A DNA stretch of 64,000 nt, taken from NCBI GenBank assembly GCA_902610115.1, contig CACLUK010000002.1:19687-83686 (forward strand). The letters run 5' to 3'. The stretch comes from an uncultured Pelagibacteraceae bacterium (lineage in GTDB: Bacteria > Pseudomonadota > Alphaproteobacteria > Pelagibacterales > Pelagibacteraceae). The position numbers and the translations under genes are program-made. Each line of letters begins with the position of its first letter. Position 1 is the stretch's first letter. This document shows, one piece after another, positions 8,995 to 17,049 of this stretch. Below the pieces are notes generated by a model. It did no database searches and was not told where the DNA came from. It was given only the letters and a program-made list of their open reading frames with translations.

Positions 8995-11900
8995 ATGGCT
9001 CAAAATATTTCAGTTCCAGATATAGGTGATTTCAAAGACGTAGAAGTAATAGAAATTTTAGTCAAACCTGGTGATCAGATAAATAAAAACGATCCTATAG
9101 TAACAATCGAAAGTGATAAATCCAGTGTAGAAATTCCATCACCTTCTGCTGGTCAAATTAAAGATTTAAAAGTAAAAATAGGAGATAAAGTATCTGAGGG
9201 AAGTTTATTAGCTACTATTGAAAATGGTCAAACAGCTTCTTCTCCAAAACAAGAAATAAAAAAAGAAGCCGTGAAAGAGGAGGTGGTTAAGGAACAACCA
9301 AAATCTAATGGTAACTTAAATCCTGTAAAACAAGTTAAAAAAGTTTTTGCAGAACCGGCTTCAAAGGATGACATTGATCCAGTTGAAACTAATGAATGGA
9401 TAGAGTCATTAAACTCTGTAATTGAGTCTGATGGTGCACCAAGAGCAAGCTATCTATTAAATAAAGTTATTGATCAAGCTTATAAATCTGGTTTGGTTTT
9501 ACCTGATACTAGAACAACGCCATATATAAATACTATTCCACCCGAGGCAGAAGCTAAATCACCGGGTGATCAAAATATTGAAAAGAAATTAAGAGCAATT
9601 ATTAGATGGAATGCCGCTGCAATGGTTGTAAAAGCTAATAAAAAAAGTTCTGAACTAGGCGGGCACATAGGAACTTTTGCGTCAGCAGCAACATTGTATG
9701 ACGTTGGTATGAATCATTTTTGGAGAGCAAAAAATAATAAATTTGGTGGAGACTTAGTATATTTTCAAGGCCACTCAGCTCCAGGTATGTACGCAAGAGC
9801 ATTCTTAGAAGGAAGGCTCTCAGCTAAACAATTAGATGGATTTAGACAAGAGGTTGGTAAAGATGGTCTATCATCTTATCCTCACCCTTGGTTAATGCCT
9901 GACTTTTGGCAGTTTCCGACAGTGTCAATGGGTCTTGGTCCCATCATGGCAATTTATCAAGCAAGATTCCTAAAATATTTAATAAATAGAGGTTTAGTCA
10001 AAGATGAGGGTAGAAAAATTTGGGTATTCTTAGGAGACGGAGAAATGGATGAACCAGAGTCTATGGGAGCAATCGGCCTAGCTGCAAGAGAAAAATTAGA
10101 TAATTTAATCTTTGTAATTAATTGTAATCTTCAAAGACTTGATGGCCCTGTTAGAGGCAATGGAAAAATTATTCAAGAGCTCGAGGGAAGTTTTAGAGGA
10201 ACCGGTTGGAATGTTATCAAAGTTATTTGGGGATCTTATTGGGATAAGCTTCTTATGAAAGATAAGTCTGGTCTACTGGTAAAAAGAATGAACGAATGTG
10301 TTGATGGAGAGTATCAAGCTTTTAAGGCAAAAGATGGTTTATATGTTAGAGAAAAATTTTTTGGTAAGTATCCTGAGTTAAAAGAAATGGTGTCTACAAT
10401 GACAGACAAAGATATTTGGAGATTAAATAGAGGGGGTCACGATCCACATAAAGTTTACGCTGCCTATCACTCAGCAATGCAGCATACCGGTTCTCCAACT
10501 GTTATTCTCGCAAAAACAATTAAAGGGTACGGTATGGGAAAATCTGGTGAAAGTATAAATACAACCCATCAACAAAAGAAATTAGATGAGGAGGATTTGC
10601 TTTATTATAGAGATAGATTTGGTGTGCCTCTTACTGATAAACAGGTAAAAAATATTGAGTATTACAAACCAGATGAAAACTCTGAAGAAATTAAGTATCT
10701 AAAAGCTCAAAGAGTAAAGCTTGGTGGTTTTATTCCAGAAAGATCTTCTTTTGCAAAACAAATAAAAGCTCCGCCTAAAGAAATTTTCGATAATTTTATG
10801 AAATCTACAGGAGATAAAGAAATGTCGACTACGATGGCATTAGTTAGAATGCTAACTGCATTACTGAGAGATAAAAATATATCACCAAGATTAGTTCCTA
10901 TCATCCCAGATGAGGCAAGAACTTTTGGGATGGAAGGTTTTTTCCAAAAAATAGGAATATATGCTCACGAAGGTCAAAAATATGAGCCTGTAGACTCAGA
11001 ACAGTTAAGCTCGTACAGGGAAGATAAAAGTGGCCAAGTATTAGAAGAAGGAATAAACGAGTCAGGAGCAATGTCATCTTGGATTGCAGCTGGTACAGCT
11101 TACACAAATCACGATTTAGAAATGATACCTATTTATATCTTTTACTCCATGTTTGGTTTTCAAAGGGTTGGAGATTTAGCGTGGGCCGCTGGAGACTCTC
11201 AAGCAAGAGGTTTTTTAATCGGAGCTACTGCTGGCAGAACAACTTTAGCTGGAGAAGGACTTCAGCACCAAGATGGTCATAGTCATTTACTAGCATCAAA
11301 TATTCCTAACTGTATTAGTTATGATCCAACGTTTGCCTATGAAATGGCTGTAATATTACGAGATGGACTAAAAAGAATGCATGAGAAAAAAGAAAATATT
11401 TTCTACTACATCACTGCAATGAATGAAAATTATTCTCACCCAGAAAAGCCAAAGGGTTCCGATGAAGGAATTTTAAAGGGAATGTATTTATTTAAAGAAA
11501 ATAATAACAAGAATAAGACTAAAGTTCAGCTTTTAGGTTCAGGAACAATTTTAAGAGAAATAATTGCTGCTGCAGAAATTTTGTCAAAAGATTATGGTGT
11601 AGACTCTGATGTATGGAGTGTAACTAGCTTCAATGAATTAAGAAAAGACGGAATGGAAACTGAGAGATGGAACTTATTAAATCCAAATGAAAAAAAGAAA
11701 AAATCATATGTCCAAAAGTGTTTAGAGAAAACAGATGGACCAGTTATTGCCGCATCAGATTACACTAGATCATTTTCTGATCAAATAAGACCTTACACCG
11801 AAAAACCTTTTTACTCTTTAGGGACAGATGGTTATGGGAGAAGTGATACCAGAAAAAAATTAAGAAAATTTTTCGAGGTCGATAAAGAGCATATAGTTGC

Positions 11901-12012
11901 CTATACATTGAGCGCTTTAGCAAAAGAGCAGTTAGTTGAAACAAAGAAAGCTGAAAACGCAATTAAAAAGTTTAAGATTGATAAAGATAGAGATTTTCCA
12001 TCTAATTTATAA
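8995..12012 (+). CDS. aceE: Pyruvate dehydrogenase E1 component (homodimeric AceE type) with N-terminal lipoyl domain
   Basis: Lipoyl domain VPDIGDFKDVEVIEILVKPGDQI...IESDKSSVEIPSP followed by AceE TPP enzyme (GGHIGTFASAATLYDVG, GDGEMDEPES, GEGLQHQDGHSH). The track start at 8968 is upstream of the likely ATG at 8995. Confidence 0.93.
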   Translation: MAQNISVPDIGDFKDVEVIEILVKPGDQINKNDPIVTIESDKSSVEIPSPSAGQIKDLKVKIGDKVSEGSLLATIENGQTASSPKQEIKKEAVKEEVVKEQPKSNGNLNPVKQVKKVFAEPASKDDIDPVETNEWIESLNSVIESDGAPRASYLLNKVIDQAYKSGLVLPDTRTTPYINTIPPEAEAKSPGDQNIEKKLRAIIRWNAAAMVVKANKKSSELGGHIGTFASAATLYDVGMNHFWRAKNNKFGGDLVYFQGHSAPGMYARAFLEGRLSAKQLDGFRQEVGKDGLSSYPHPWLMPDFWQFPTVSMGLGPIMAIYQARFLKYLINRGLVKDEGRKIWVFLGDGEMDEPESMGAIGLAAREKLDNLIFVINCNLQRLDGPVRGNGKIIQELEGSFRGTGWNVIKVIWGSYWDKLLMKDKSGLLVKRMNECVDGEYQAFKAKDGLYVREKFFGKYPELKEMVSTMTDKDIWRLNRGGHDPHKVYAAYHSAMQHTGSPTVILAKTIKGYGMGKSGESINTTHQQKKLDEEDLLYYRDRFGVPLTDKQVKNIEYYKPDENSEEIKYLKAQRVKLGGFIPERSSFAKQIKAPPKEIFDNFMKSTGDKEMSTTMALVRMLTALLRDKNISPRLVPIIPDEARTFGMEGFFQKIGIYAHEGQKYEPVDSEQLSSYREDKSGQVLEEGINESGAMSSWIAAGTAYTNHDLEMIPIYIFYSMFGFQRVGDLAWAAGDSQARGFLIGATAGRTTLAGEGLQHQDGHSHLLASNIPNCISYDPTFAYEMAVILRDGLKRMHEKKENIFYYITAMNENYSHPEKPKGSDEGILKGMYLFKENNNKNKTKVQLLGSGTILREIIAAAEILSKDYGVDSDVWSVTSFNELRKDGMETERWNLLNPNEKKKKSYVQKCLEKTDGPVIAASDYTRSFSDQIRPYTEKPFYSLGTDGYGRSDTRKKLRKFFEVDKEHIVAYTLSALAKEQLVETKKAENAIKKFKIDKDRDFPSNL

Positions 12013-12014
12013 AT

Positions 12015-13274
12015 ATGGCTAGTACAAAAATTTTAGTTCCAGACATGGGTGACTTCAAGGACGTAGAGATTATTGAAGTTCTGGTTAAAGCGGGACAGCA
12101 AATAAAAAAAAATGACTCTCTTATTACATTGGAAAGTGACAAATCAAGTGTTGAAGTGCCATCTACTCATGAGGGAGTTATTGAAAAAATAAATGTTAAA
12201 GTAGGTGATAAAGTCAACAAAGGAGACTTAATTCTTAGTCTGAATGCAGAGAGTGCAACTGAACAAAAAAAAGAAGTAGTTAGTGAGCAAAAAAAAGTTG
12301 AGAATAAAGAGGTAAAAAAAATCAAACCTCAAATACCTAAAGAGATTATTCCTGTAGTACCCACATCACAAACAGATATTAAATCAGCTAGTCCAAAGGT
12401 TAGAAAGTTTGCAAGAGAGTTAGGTGCCAATGTAGCTGAAATACCTGGTTCTCAAAGAGGTGGTAGAGTTTCTGAGGAAGATGTTAAAAATTTTGTAAGA
12501 TCTCAAGTTACAGTCAGCGGTGGAAAAGTAGAAAAGAAAGTTCATAAAGAAGAGTATCCGCATGAAGAGTTTGGTGAAATCGAACTAAAAGATATACCAA
12601 GAGTTAAAAGATTATCTGGTCCTCACTTAGTAAGATCTTGGACCGAAATTCCCCATGTCACACAGCATGATGAAGTTGATATTACAGAAATGGAACAATT
12701 CAGATCATCATTATATGATTACTATACTGGTGAGAAAATAAAAGTAACACCTCTCGCTTTTATAGCAAAAGCACTTGTAAGTGCTTTGAAGAAATTTCCC
12801 AATTTTAATGCTTCAATTGACAGTGCTAACGACAAAATTATTTATAAAAAATATTTTCATGTTGGTTTTGCAGTAGATACTCCTCACGGTCTAATGGTGC
12901 CTAAAATACGAGATGTTGATCAAATGAGTATAAAAGAAATTGGAAGCGCTTTAAGAAAAACAAGTAGACTTTGCAGAGATTTGAAAATTGATAAGAAGGA
13001 ATTTTTTGGCGGTTCAATGACCATATCAAGCTTGGGTGGCATTGGAGGAACTTTCTTTACCCCAATTATAAATCCTCCTGAAGTCGCAATACTTGGAGTC
13101 GGAAAAAGTTTCGACAGGTTGGTAAAAGTTAATGACAAGTTTGTTTCAAGAAAAATTTTACCTATTTCACTCTCATACGATCATAGAATAATTGACGGCG
13201 CGGAAGGTGCTAGGTTCTGCGTCTATCTAGGGAAATGTCTTGGCAAGGACTTCGCTTTTAAACTTGCCGTTTAA
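12015..13274 (+). CDS. aceF: Dihydrolipoamide acetyltransferase (PDH E2), single lipoyl domain
   Basis: Lipoyl domain LESDKSSVEVPST, peripheral-subunit-binding domain SPKVRKFARELG, catalytic [15 protein letters not shown]. Confidence 0.93.
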   Translation: MASTKILVPDMGDFKDVEIIEVLVKAGQQIKKNDSLITLESDKSSVEVPSTHEGVIEKINVKVGDKVNKGDLILSLNAESATEQKKEVVSEQKKVENKEVKKIKPQIPKEIIPVVPTSQTDIKSASPKVRKFARELGANVAEIPGSQRGGRVSEEDVKNFVRSQVTVSGGKVEKKVHKEEYPHEEFGEIELKDIPRVKRLSGPHLVRSWTEIPHVTQHDEVDITEMEQFRSSLYDYYTGEKIKVTPLAFIAKALVSALKKFPNFNASIDSANDKIIYKKYFHVGFAVDTPHGLMVPKIRDVDQMSIKEIGSALRKTSRLCRDLKIDKKEFFGGSMTISSLGGIGGTFFTPIINPPEVAILGVGKSFDRLVKVNDKFVSRKILPISLSYDHRIIDGAEGARFCVYLGKCLGKDFAFKLAV

Positions 13275-13297
13275 TCAATTATAAAATAGTACAAGGC

Positions 13298-14197
13298 ATG
13301 AATAAAAAAGTTTTCTCTCTTATTTGTGCTATCAGCTGTTCTTTAATTTGGGGCTCAGCTTTCGTCGCTCAAGATATGGGAATGGATTATAACGGACCAT
13401 TTACTTTTACTTTCGGCAGACTCTTTCTTGGATTTCTTACACTAATCCCATTTTTGTTTATTTTCGAATATAAAAAGGTTAATTCAATAATTTTTAAAAA
13501 AGTTAACATTTTAAATCTATTGCTTATTGGATTTCTTCTTTCAATGGGTAATGTTTTACAGCAGTATGCCCTTCTTTATACTGATGTAGCTAATACAGCA
13601 GTATTTACAATTTTTTATGTAATTTTAGTTCCATTTGTTGCTTACTACTTTTTTTCAAAAAATATTCATAAATCTGTTTGGCTATCTATTATTATTTGTT
13701 TATTTGGAGGTATCCTTTTAACTGAGTTCGATAATATTCAAGTTAGAATAGGAGATAGTATTGCAGTTTTTAATGCATTATTTTGGGCGTTCCATATTGT
13801 TTTTATTTCAAGATTTTTGAGAATATTTAATTATCCAATTACTATTGCATGCCTTCAATGCTTAATTGCATCTATATTTGCATTGATGCCAGCTTTTGTT
13901 TTTGAAAGTGTTAAATTTTCAAATATGGTTTTAGATGGAAAAGAGATGTTATACGCTGGAATTCTATCAAGTGGAGTGGCGTTTCTTCTTCAAATTTACG
14001 GACAACAAAACCTTTCTCCAGCGCCTGTAGCTATTATATTTTCACTAGAAGGTGTATTCGCTTCTATTTTCGGATGGATAATTTTAAGTCAGTTTTTAAA
14101 TGAAATTAAAATTATAGGAATAATTCTTATTTTATTTGCAGTTATTTTTTCACAATTAGCTCCGTTATATGATAAAAAAAAGTATGGACGAGTCTAA
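13298..14197 (+). CDS. EamA/DMT-family transporter
   Basis: 10-TM-like hydrophobic protein, SLIWGSAFVAQDMG N-terminus, SLEGVFASIFGWIILSQ repeat. Confidence 0.85.
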   Translation: MNKKVFSLICAISCSLIWGSAFVAQDMGMDYNGPFTFTFGRLFLGFLTLIPFLFIFEYKKVNSIIFKKVNILNLLLIGFLLSMGNVLQQYALLYTDVANTAVFTIFYVILVPFVAYYFFSKNIHKSVWLSIIICLFGGILLTEFDNIQVRIGDSIAVFNALFWAFHIVFISRFLRIFNYPITIACLQCLIASIFALMPAFVFESVKFSNMVLDGKEMLYAGILSSGVAFLLQIYGQQNLSPAPVAIIFSLEGVFASIFGWIILSQFLNEIKIIGIILILFAVIFSQLAPLYDKKKYGRV

Positions 14198-14561
14198 TCA
14201 AGGGTTTATGAAACATCTTGGCGGGTTAGAGCTAAAAAAAATTAGCGATACTCAATATGAGTTTACAGTAGAAGTTAAAGAAATACATTTAAACACTGGA
14301 AAAATTGCACATGGTGGTTTTCTCTCCACTATAGCAGATACTGGTATGGGAACGGCTGCTCACAGAGTTGCTGGGGACAAGCGATGTGTAACAATAAATT
14401 TGGATATAAAATTTATCTCAGTAGGCCAACTTGGTGATAAACTTATTGGGAAAGTGAAAATATTAAAAAAAACTAAAACACTGGTTTTTATTTCTTGTGA
14501 AATTTTTAATTCAAGCGACATAGTTGCCTCTGCAAGTGGTACTTGGAAAATACTACAATAG
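14169..14561 (+). CDS. PaaI-family hotdog-fold thioesterase
   Basis: HLNTGKIAHGGFLSTIADTGMGTAAHR motif. Confidence 0.85.
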   Translation: MIKKSMDESNQGFMKHLGGLELKKISDTQYEFTVEVKEIHLNTGKIAHGGFLSTIADTGMGTAAHRVAGDKRCVTINLDIKFISVGQLGDKLIGKVKILKKTKTLVFISCEIFNSSDIVASASGTWKILQ

Positions 14562-14567
14562 TATTTG

Positions 14568-16019
14568 ATGAAATCAAAAACTGTCCTCGTTTCAATTTTA
14601 TTTATTTTTATTTCAATTAAAAGTGCATCCGCAAATTTTTTTAAAAATATTACAGATTTAATAGATAACAACTACGAAAGTCTTAGATATGGTATTTCTG
14701 TGGCTGATGTTGATAACAACGGCACTTATGAATTTATAGTAGCTGGCTTTGGAAGTGAAAATTTAGCATTGTCATACAAAAATAATAAACTAATTAATAT
14801 TGTAAATGATACTAAATTTGCAGATAAAAGAAGTTTTACTATTGGTGTAGCTGCTTGCGATATTGATTCTGATGGGTACGAAGAGATTTATTTTTTAAAT
14901 ACTGATACTTATAGTGGTGAAAAAAAATATTCCGACCGATTAATAGATCTAAAAAATACAAAATTTTTTGATATTTTTGAACAAAAGAAGAATCAAATAG
15001 ATTTAAACTTTACAGCTGGTCGTTCCGTTGTTTGTGTTGATAGAAACGGAAATGGAAAATATGGTATTTATGTTGCTAATTATGGTGGTCCAACAAGATT
15101 TTATGAAAAGTTTAAGGGAAGAATAAAGGATAGGGCAGCAGAGTTCGGCTTGGATAAAATTACTGGGGGAAGAGCAGTTGTTGCTGGACATATATTATCA
15201 AACAATATTGATATTTTCGCAGCTAATGAAAGAGGTGTTAACTTTTTGTACAAAAACGTTGATGGTACTTTTTATGATGTGGCATCAGGGTACAATGTTT
15301 TAGATCCTTATGAAAATGGAAGAGGAACTGCGTTAAGTGATATTTTGTACAGAGGTCAATTAGATATTGTTAGTGGAAATTGGGATGGAGAACACCGTAT
15401 TTTTATAAAGAAAGAAAGCTCTTTTAAAGACATTGCCGATAGCAATTTTAAAAGGCCATCTAAAATTCGAACGGTTATCTCAGCTGATTTTGATAATGAT
15501 GGATATGATGAAATATTTCTTAATAATATAGGCGAAGCAAATAAATTATTTAAAATTAAGGAAAATGGGAAATTTGAGGAAATAGACATCACTTCTAACT
15601 CTGAAGCAAATGGTCTTGGAACTGGTGCTGCTGTAGCGGACATTGATAAAGACGGAATTTTAGAATTATTGATCGCCCACGGAGAAACAGGAAATCAAAT
15701 ACTTACACTTTACAAAGCAAACGTAAAAAAAGATAAGAATTATTTAAGAATAAAAGCTTTGAATAAAAATGGGGCTCCAGCTAGAGGAGCAACAGTGACG
15801 CTAACATCTAATTTAAGAAAACATTCTAAAACAATAGACTCTGGTTCAGGATATCTATGCCAAATGGAACCTGTTGCCCATTATGGAATTAGAAATGGTG
15901 AAAAAGACTTTGAAGTACAAATTAAATGGACAAACGGAAAAACAAATAATTATAAAATAAAAGAAACAGGGAAGACTTATATTTTCAAACAAAGCAATAT
16001 GACTATCTCGCCATCTTAA
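14568..16019 (+). CDS. Exported FG-GAP/VCBS repeat protein with C-terminal ASPIC/UnbV domain (CRTAC1-like)
   Basis: Signal peptide; repeated DVDNNGTYEF, DIDSDGYEEIY, DFDNDGYDEIF, DIDKDGILELL calcium-loop-like motifs; C-terminal NGAPARGATVTL...IRNGEKDFEVQIKWTNGK. Confidence 0.82.
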   Translation: MKSKTVLVSILFIFISIKSASANFFKNITDLIDNNYESLRYGISVADVDNNGTYEFIVAGFGSENLALSYKNNKLINIVNDTKFADKRSFTIGVAACDIDSDGYEEIYFLNTDTYSGEKKYSDRLIDLKNTKFFDIFEQKKNQIDLNFTAGRSVVCVDRNGNGKYGIYVANYGGPTRFYEKFKGRIKDRAAEFGLDKITGGRAVVAGHILSNNIDIFAANERGVNFLYKNVDGTFYDVASGYNVLDPYENGRGTALSDILYRGQLDIVSGNWDGEHRIFIKKESSFKDIADSNFKRPSKIRTVISADFDNDGYDEIFLNNIGEANKLFKIKENGKFEEIDITSNSEANGLGTGAAVADIDKDGILELLIAHGETGNQILTLYKANVKKDKNYLRIKALNKNGAPARGATVTLTSNLRKHSKTIDSGSGYLCQMEPVAHYGIRNGEKDFEVQIKWTNGKTNNYKIKETGKTYIFKQSNMTISPS

Positions 16020-16701
16020 TAAAAATATCACCCATACCAATATTCATTTCTTCTAACGGAATATCGTTTTTAAAAGCACAAAATCTGCCTGTAATTTCAT
16101 TAGCTTCTATCTTTTTAATATCAGCTTTTTGGCATTTTTTGGCTCCATAGAAAAGACCTATTGCAAGTTTACCGTCGACTATAAATACTTCATCATCATT
16201 TAGTCTTTGATTTTTACAAAAATAGTTTCTATTTACTTCCTTAGGAAAATCTTTTTTTGAACAAGGATTGTTAATTAGTAAAACATCAATTTTTTTAGGA
16301 CCATCTTTAAACTTGTGTTTAATTTTTTTAACTTTTGTATAATTCATTAGATCACAAGAACATGGCCAACAACATCTATAAAGCTCTCCACAAATATTTT
16401 TTCGCGTTCTTAACTCCTTAACATAAATATAGTCAGGTTTTTCTCCAGGATTGATTAAAGAACCTGAAACAGGACAATAAAATTTATTATATTCTTTAAA
16501 CTCTTCATAAGTTAAGTCTTGATCTATTAAATATTTGAAAAACCTTGGACCTGCAGCATTCCTGTTGCTGTCTGGAAATATTTTAGACCAGTTTTTAACA
16601 AGGTTTTCATAATAAAATTTTTTTTGTTGAAAATTTACTTCTGCTGTTAATGATGAGAAGTTAATTAATATTAAAAATAATACTTTTAGAAAAAATTTCA
16701 T
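16003..16701 (-). CDS. Cys-rich exported protein of unknown function
   Basis: 232-aa ORF with N-terminal signal sequence; CGELYRCCWPCSCDL motif plus several further Cys. Confidence 0.7.
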   Translation of the reverse strand: MKFFLKVLFLILINFSSLTAEVNFQQKKFYYENLVKNWSKIFPDSNRNAAGPRFFKYLIDQDLTYEEFKEYNKFYCPVSGSLINPGEKPDYIYVKELRTRKNICGELYRCCWPCSCDLMNYTKVKKIKHKFKDGPKKIDVLLINNPCSKKDFPKEVNRNYFCKNQRLNDDEVFIVDGKLAIGLFYGAKKCQKADIKKIEANEITGRFCAFKNDIPLEEMNIGMGDIFIKMAR

Positions 16702-16759
16702 GGATTAAATTAAATTATTTTCAAGTAAGTTTCACTGCGGTTTTCTTACTTAGCTGATT

Positions 16760-16909
16760 TCAATTTTTTCGTCTAATTTTTTTAATTCCGCAATCCTTAC
16801 ATTTTATCGTCTCAGTTGAGCCTCCTGGCCCAAAACTATAATTAATATCGATTTTTTCATATCTGTGGATACCAGCTTTACAAAACAACAAATACAACCA
16901 CTTAATCAT
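16760..16909 (-). CDS. 49-aa putative zinc-ribbon-like microprotein (not in ORF track)
   Basis: ATG...TGA encodes MIKWLYLLFCKAGIHRYEKIDINYSFGPGGSTETIKCKDCGIKKIRRKN; C-x4-H and C-x2-C. Confidence 0.5.
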   Translation of the reverse strand: MIKWLYLLFCKAGIHRYEKIDINYSFGPGGSTETIKCKDCGIKKIRRKN

Positions 16910-16956
16910 AATTCTAACAAAAAAAATTATTAATTATTATAACAGGGGGTAATTAA

Positions 16957-17049
16957 ATGTCAGGTTGAGAAATTTTAATAGTTGTAGCTGTTCTTTACGC
17001 AATAGTTAATTAAGCTTATTTTAAAGGTAAGAAAATTAGTAAATTTTAA
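16957..17049 (+). pseudogene. Possible decayed small membrane protein ORF (two in-frame stops)
   Basis: AGGGGGT SD 7 nt before ATG; reading through TGA and TAA gives MSG[*]EILIVVAVLYAIVN[*]AYFKGKKISKF. Confidence 0.25.

Noticed and set aside
11079-11282. 67-aa plus-strand out-of-frame ORF inside aceE
   Set aside because: Nested in a conserved coding region, alternate-frame artefact
16957-17049. UGA recoded as Trp or Sec in the MSG*EIL micro-ORF
   Set aside because: Other genes in the window end in TGA (e.g. argH), Trp is encoded by TGG throughout, and a TAA follows in the same frame; decay is the simpler reading
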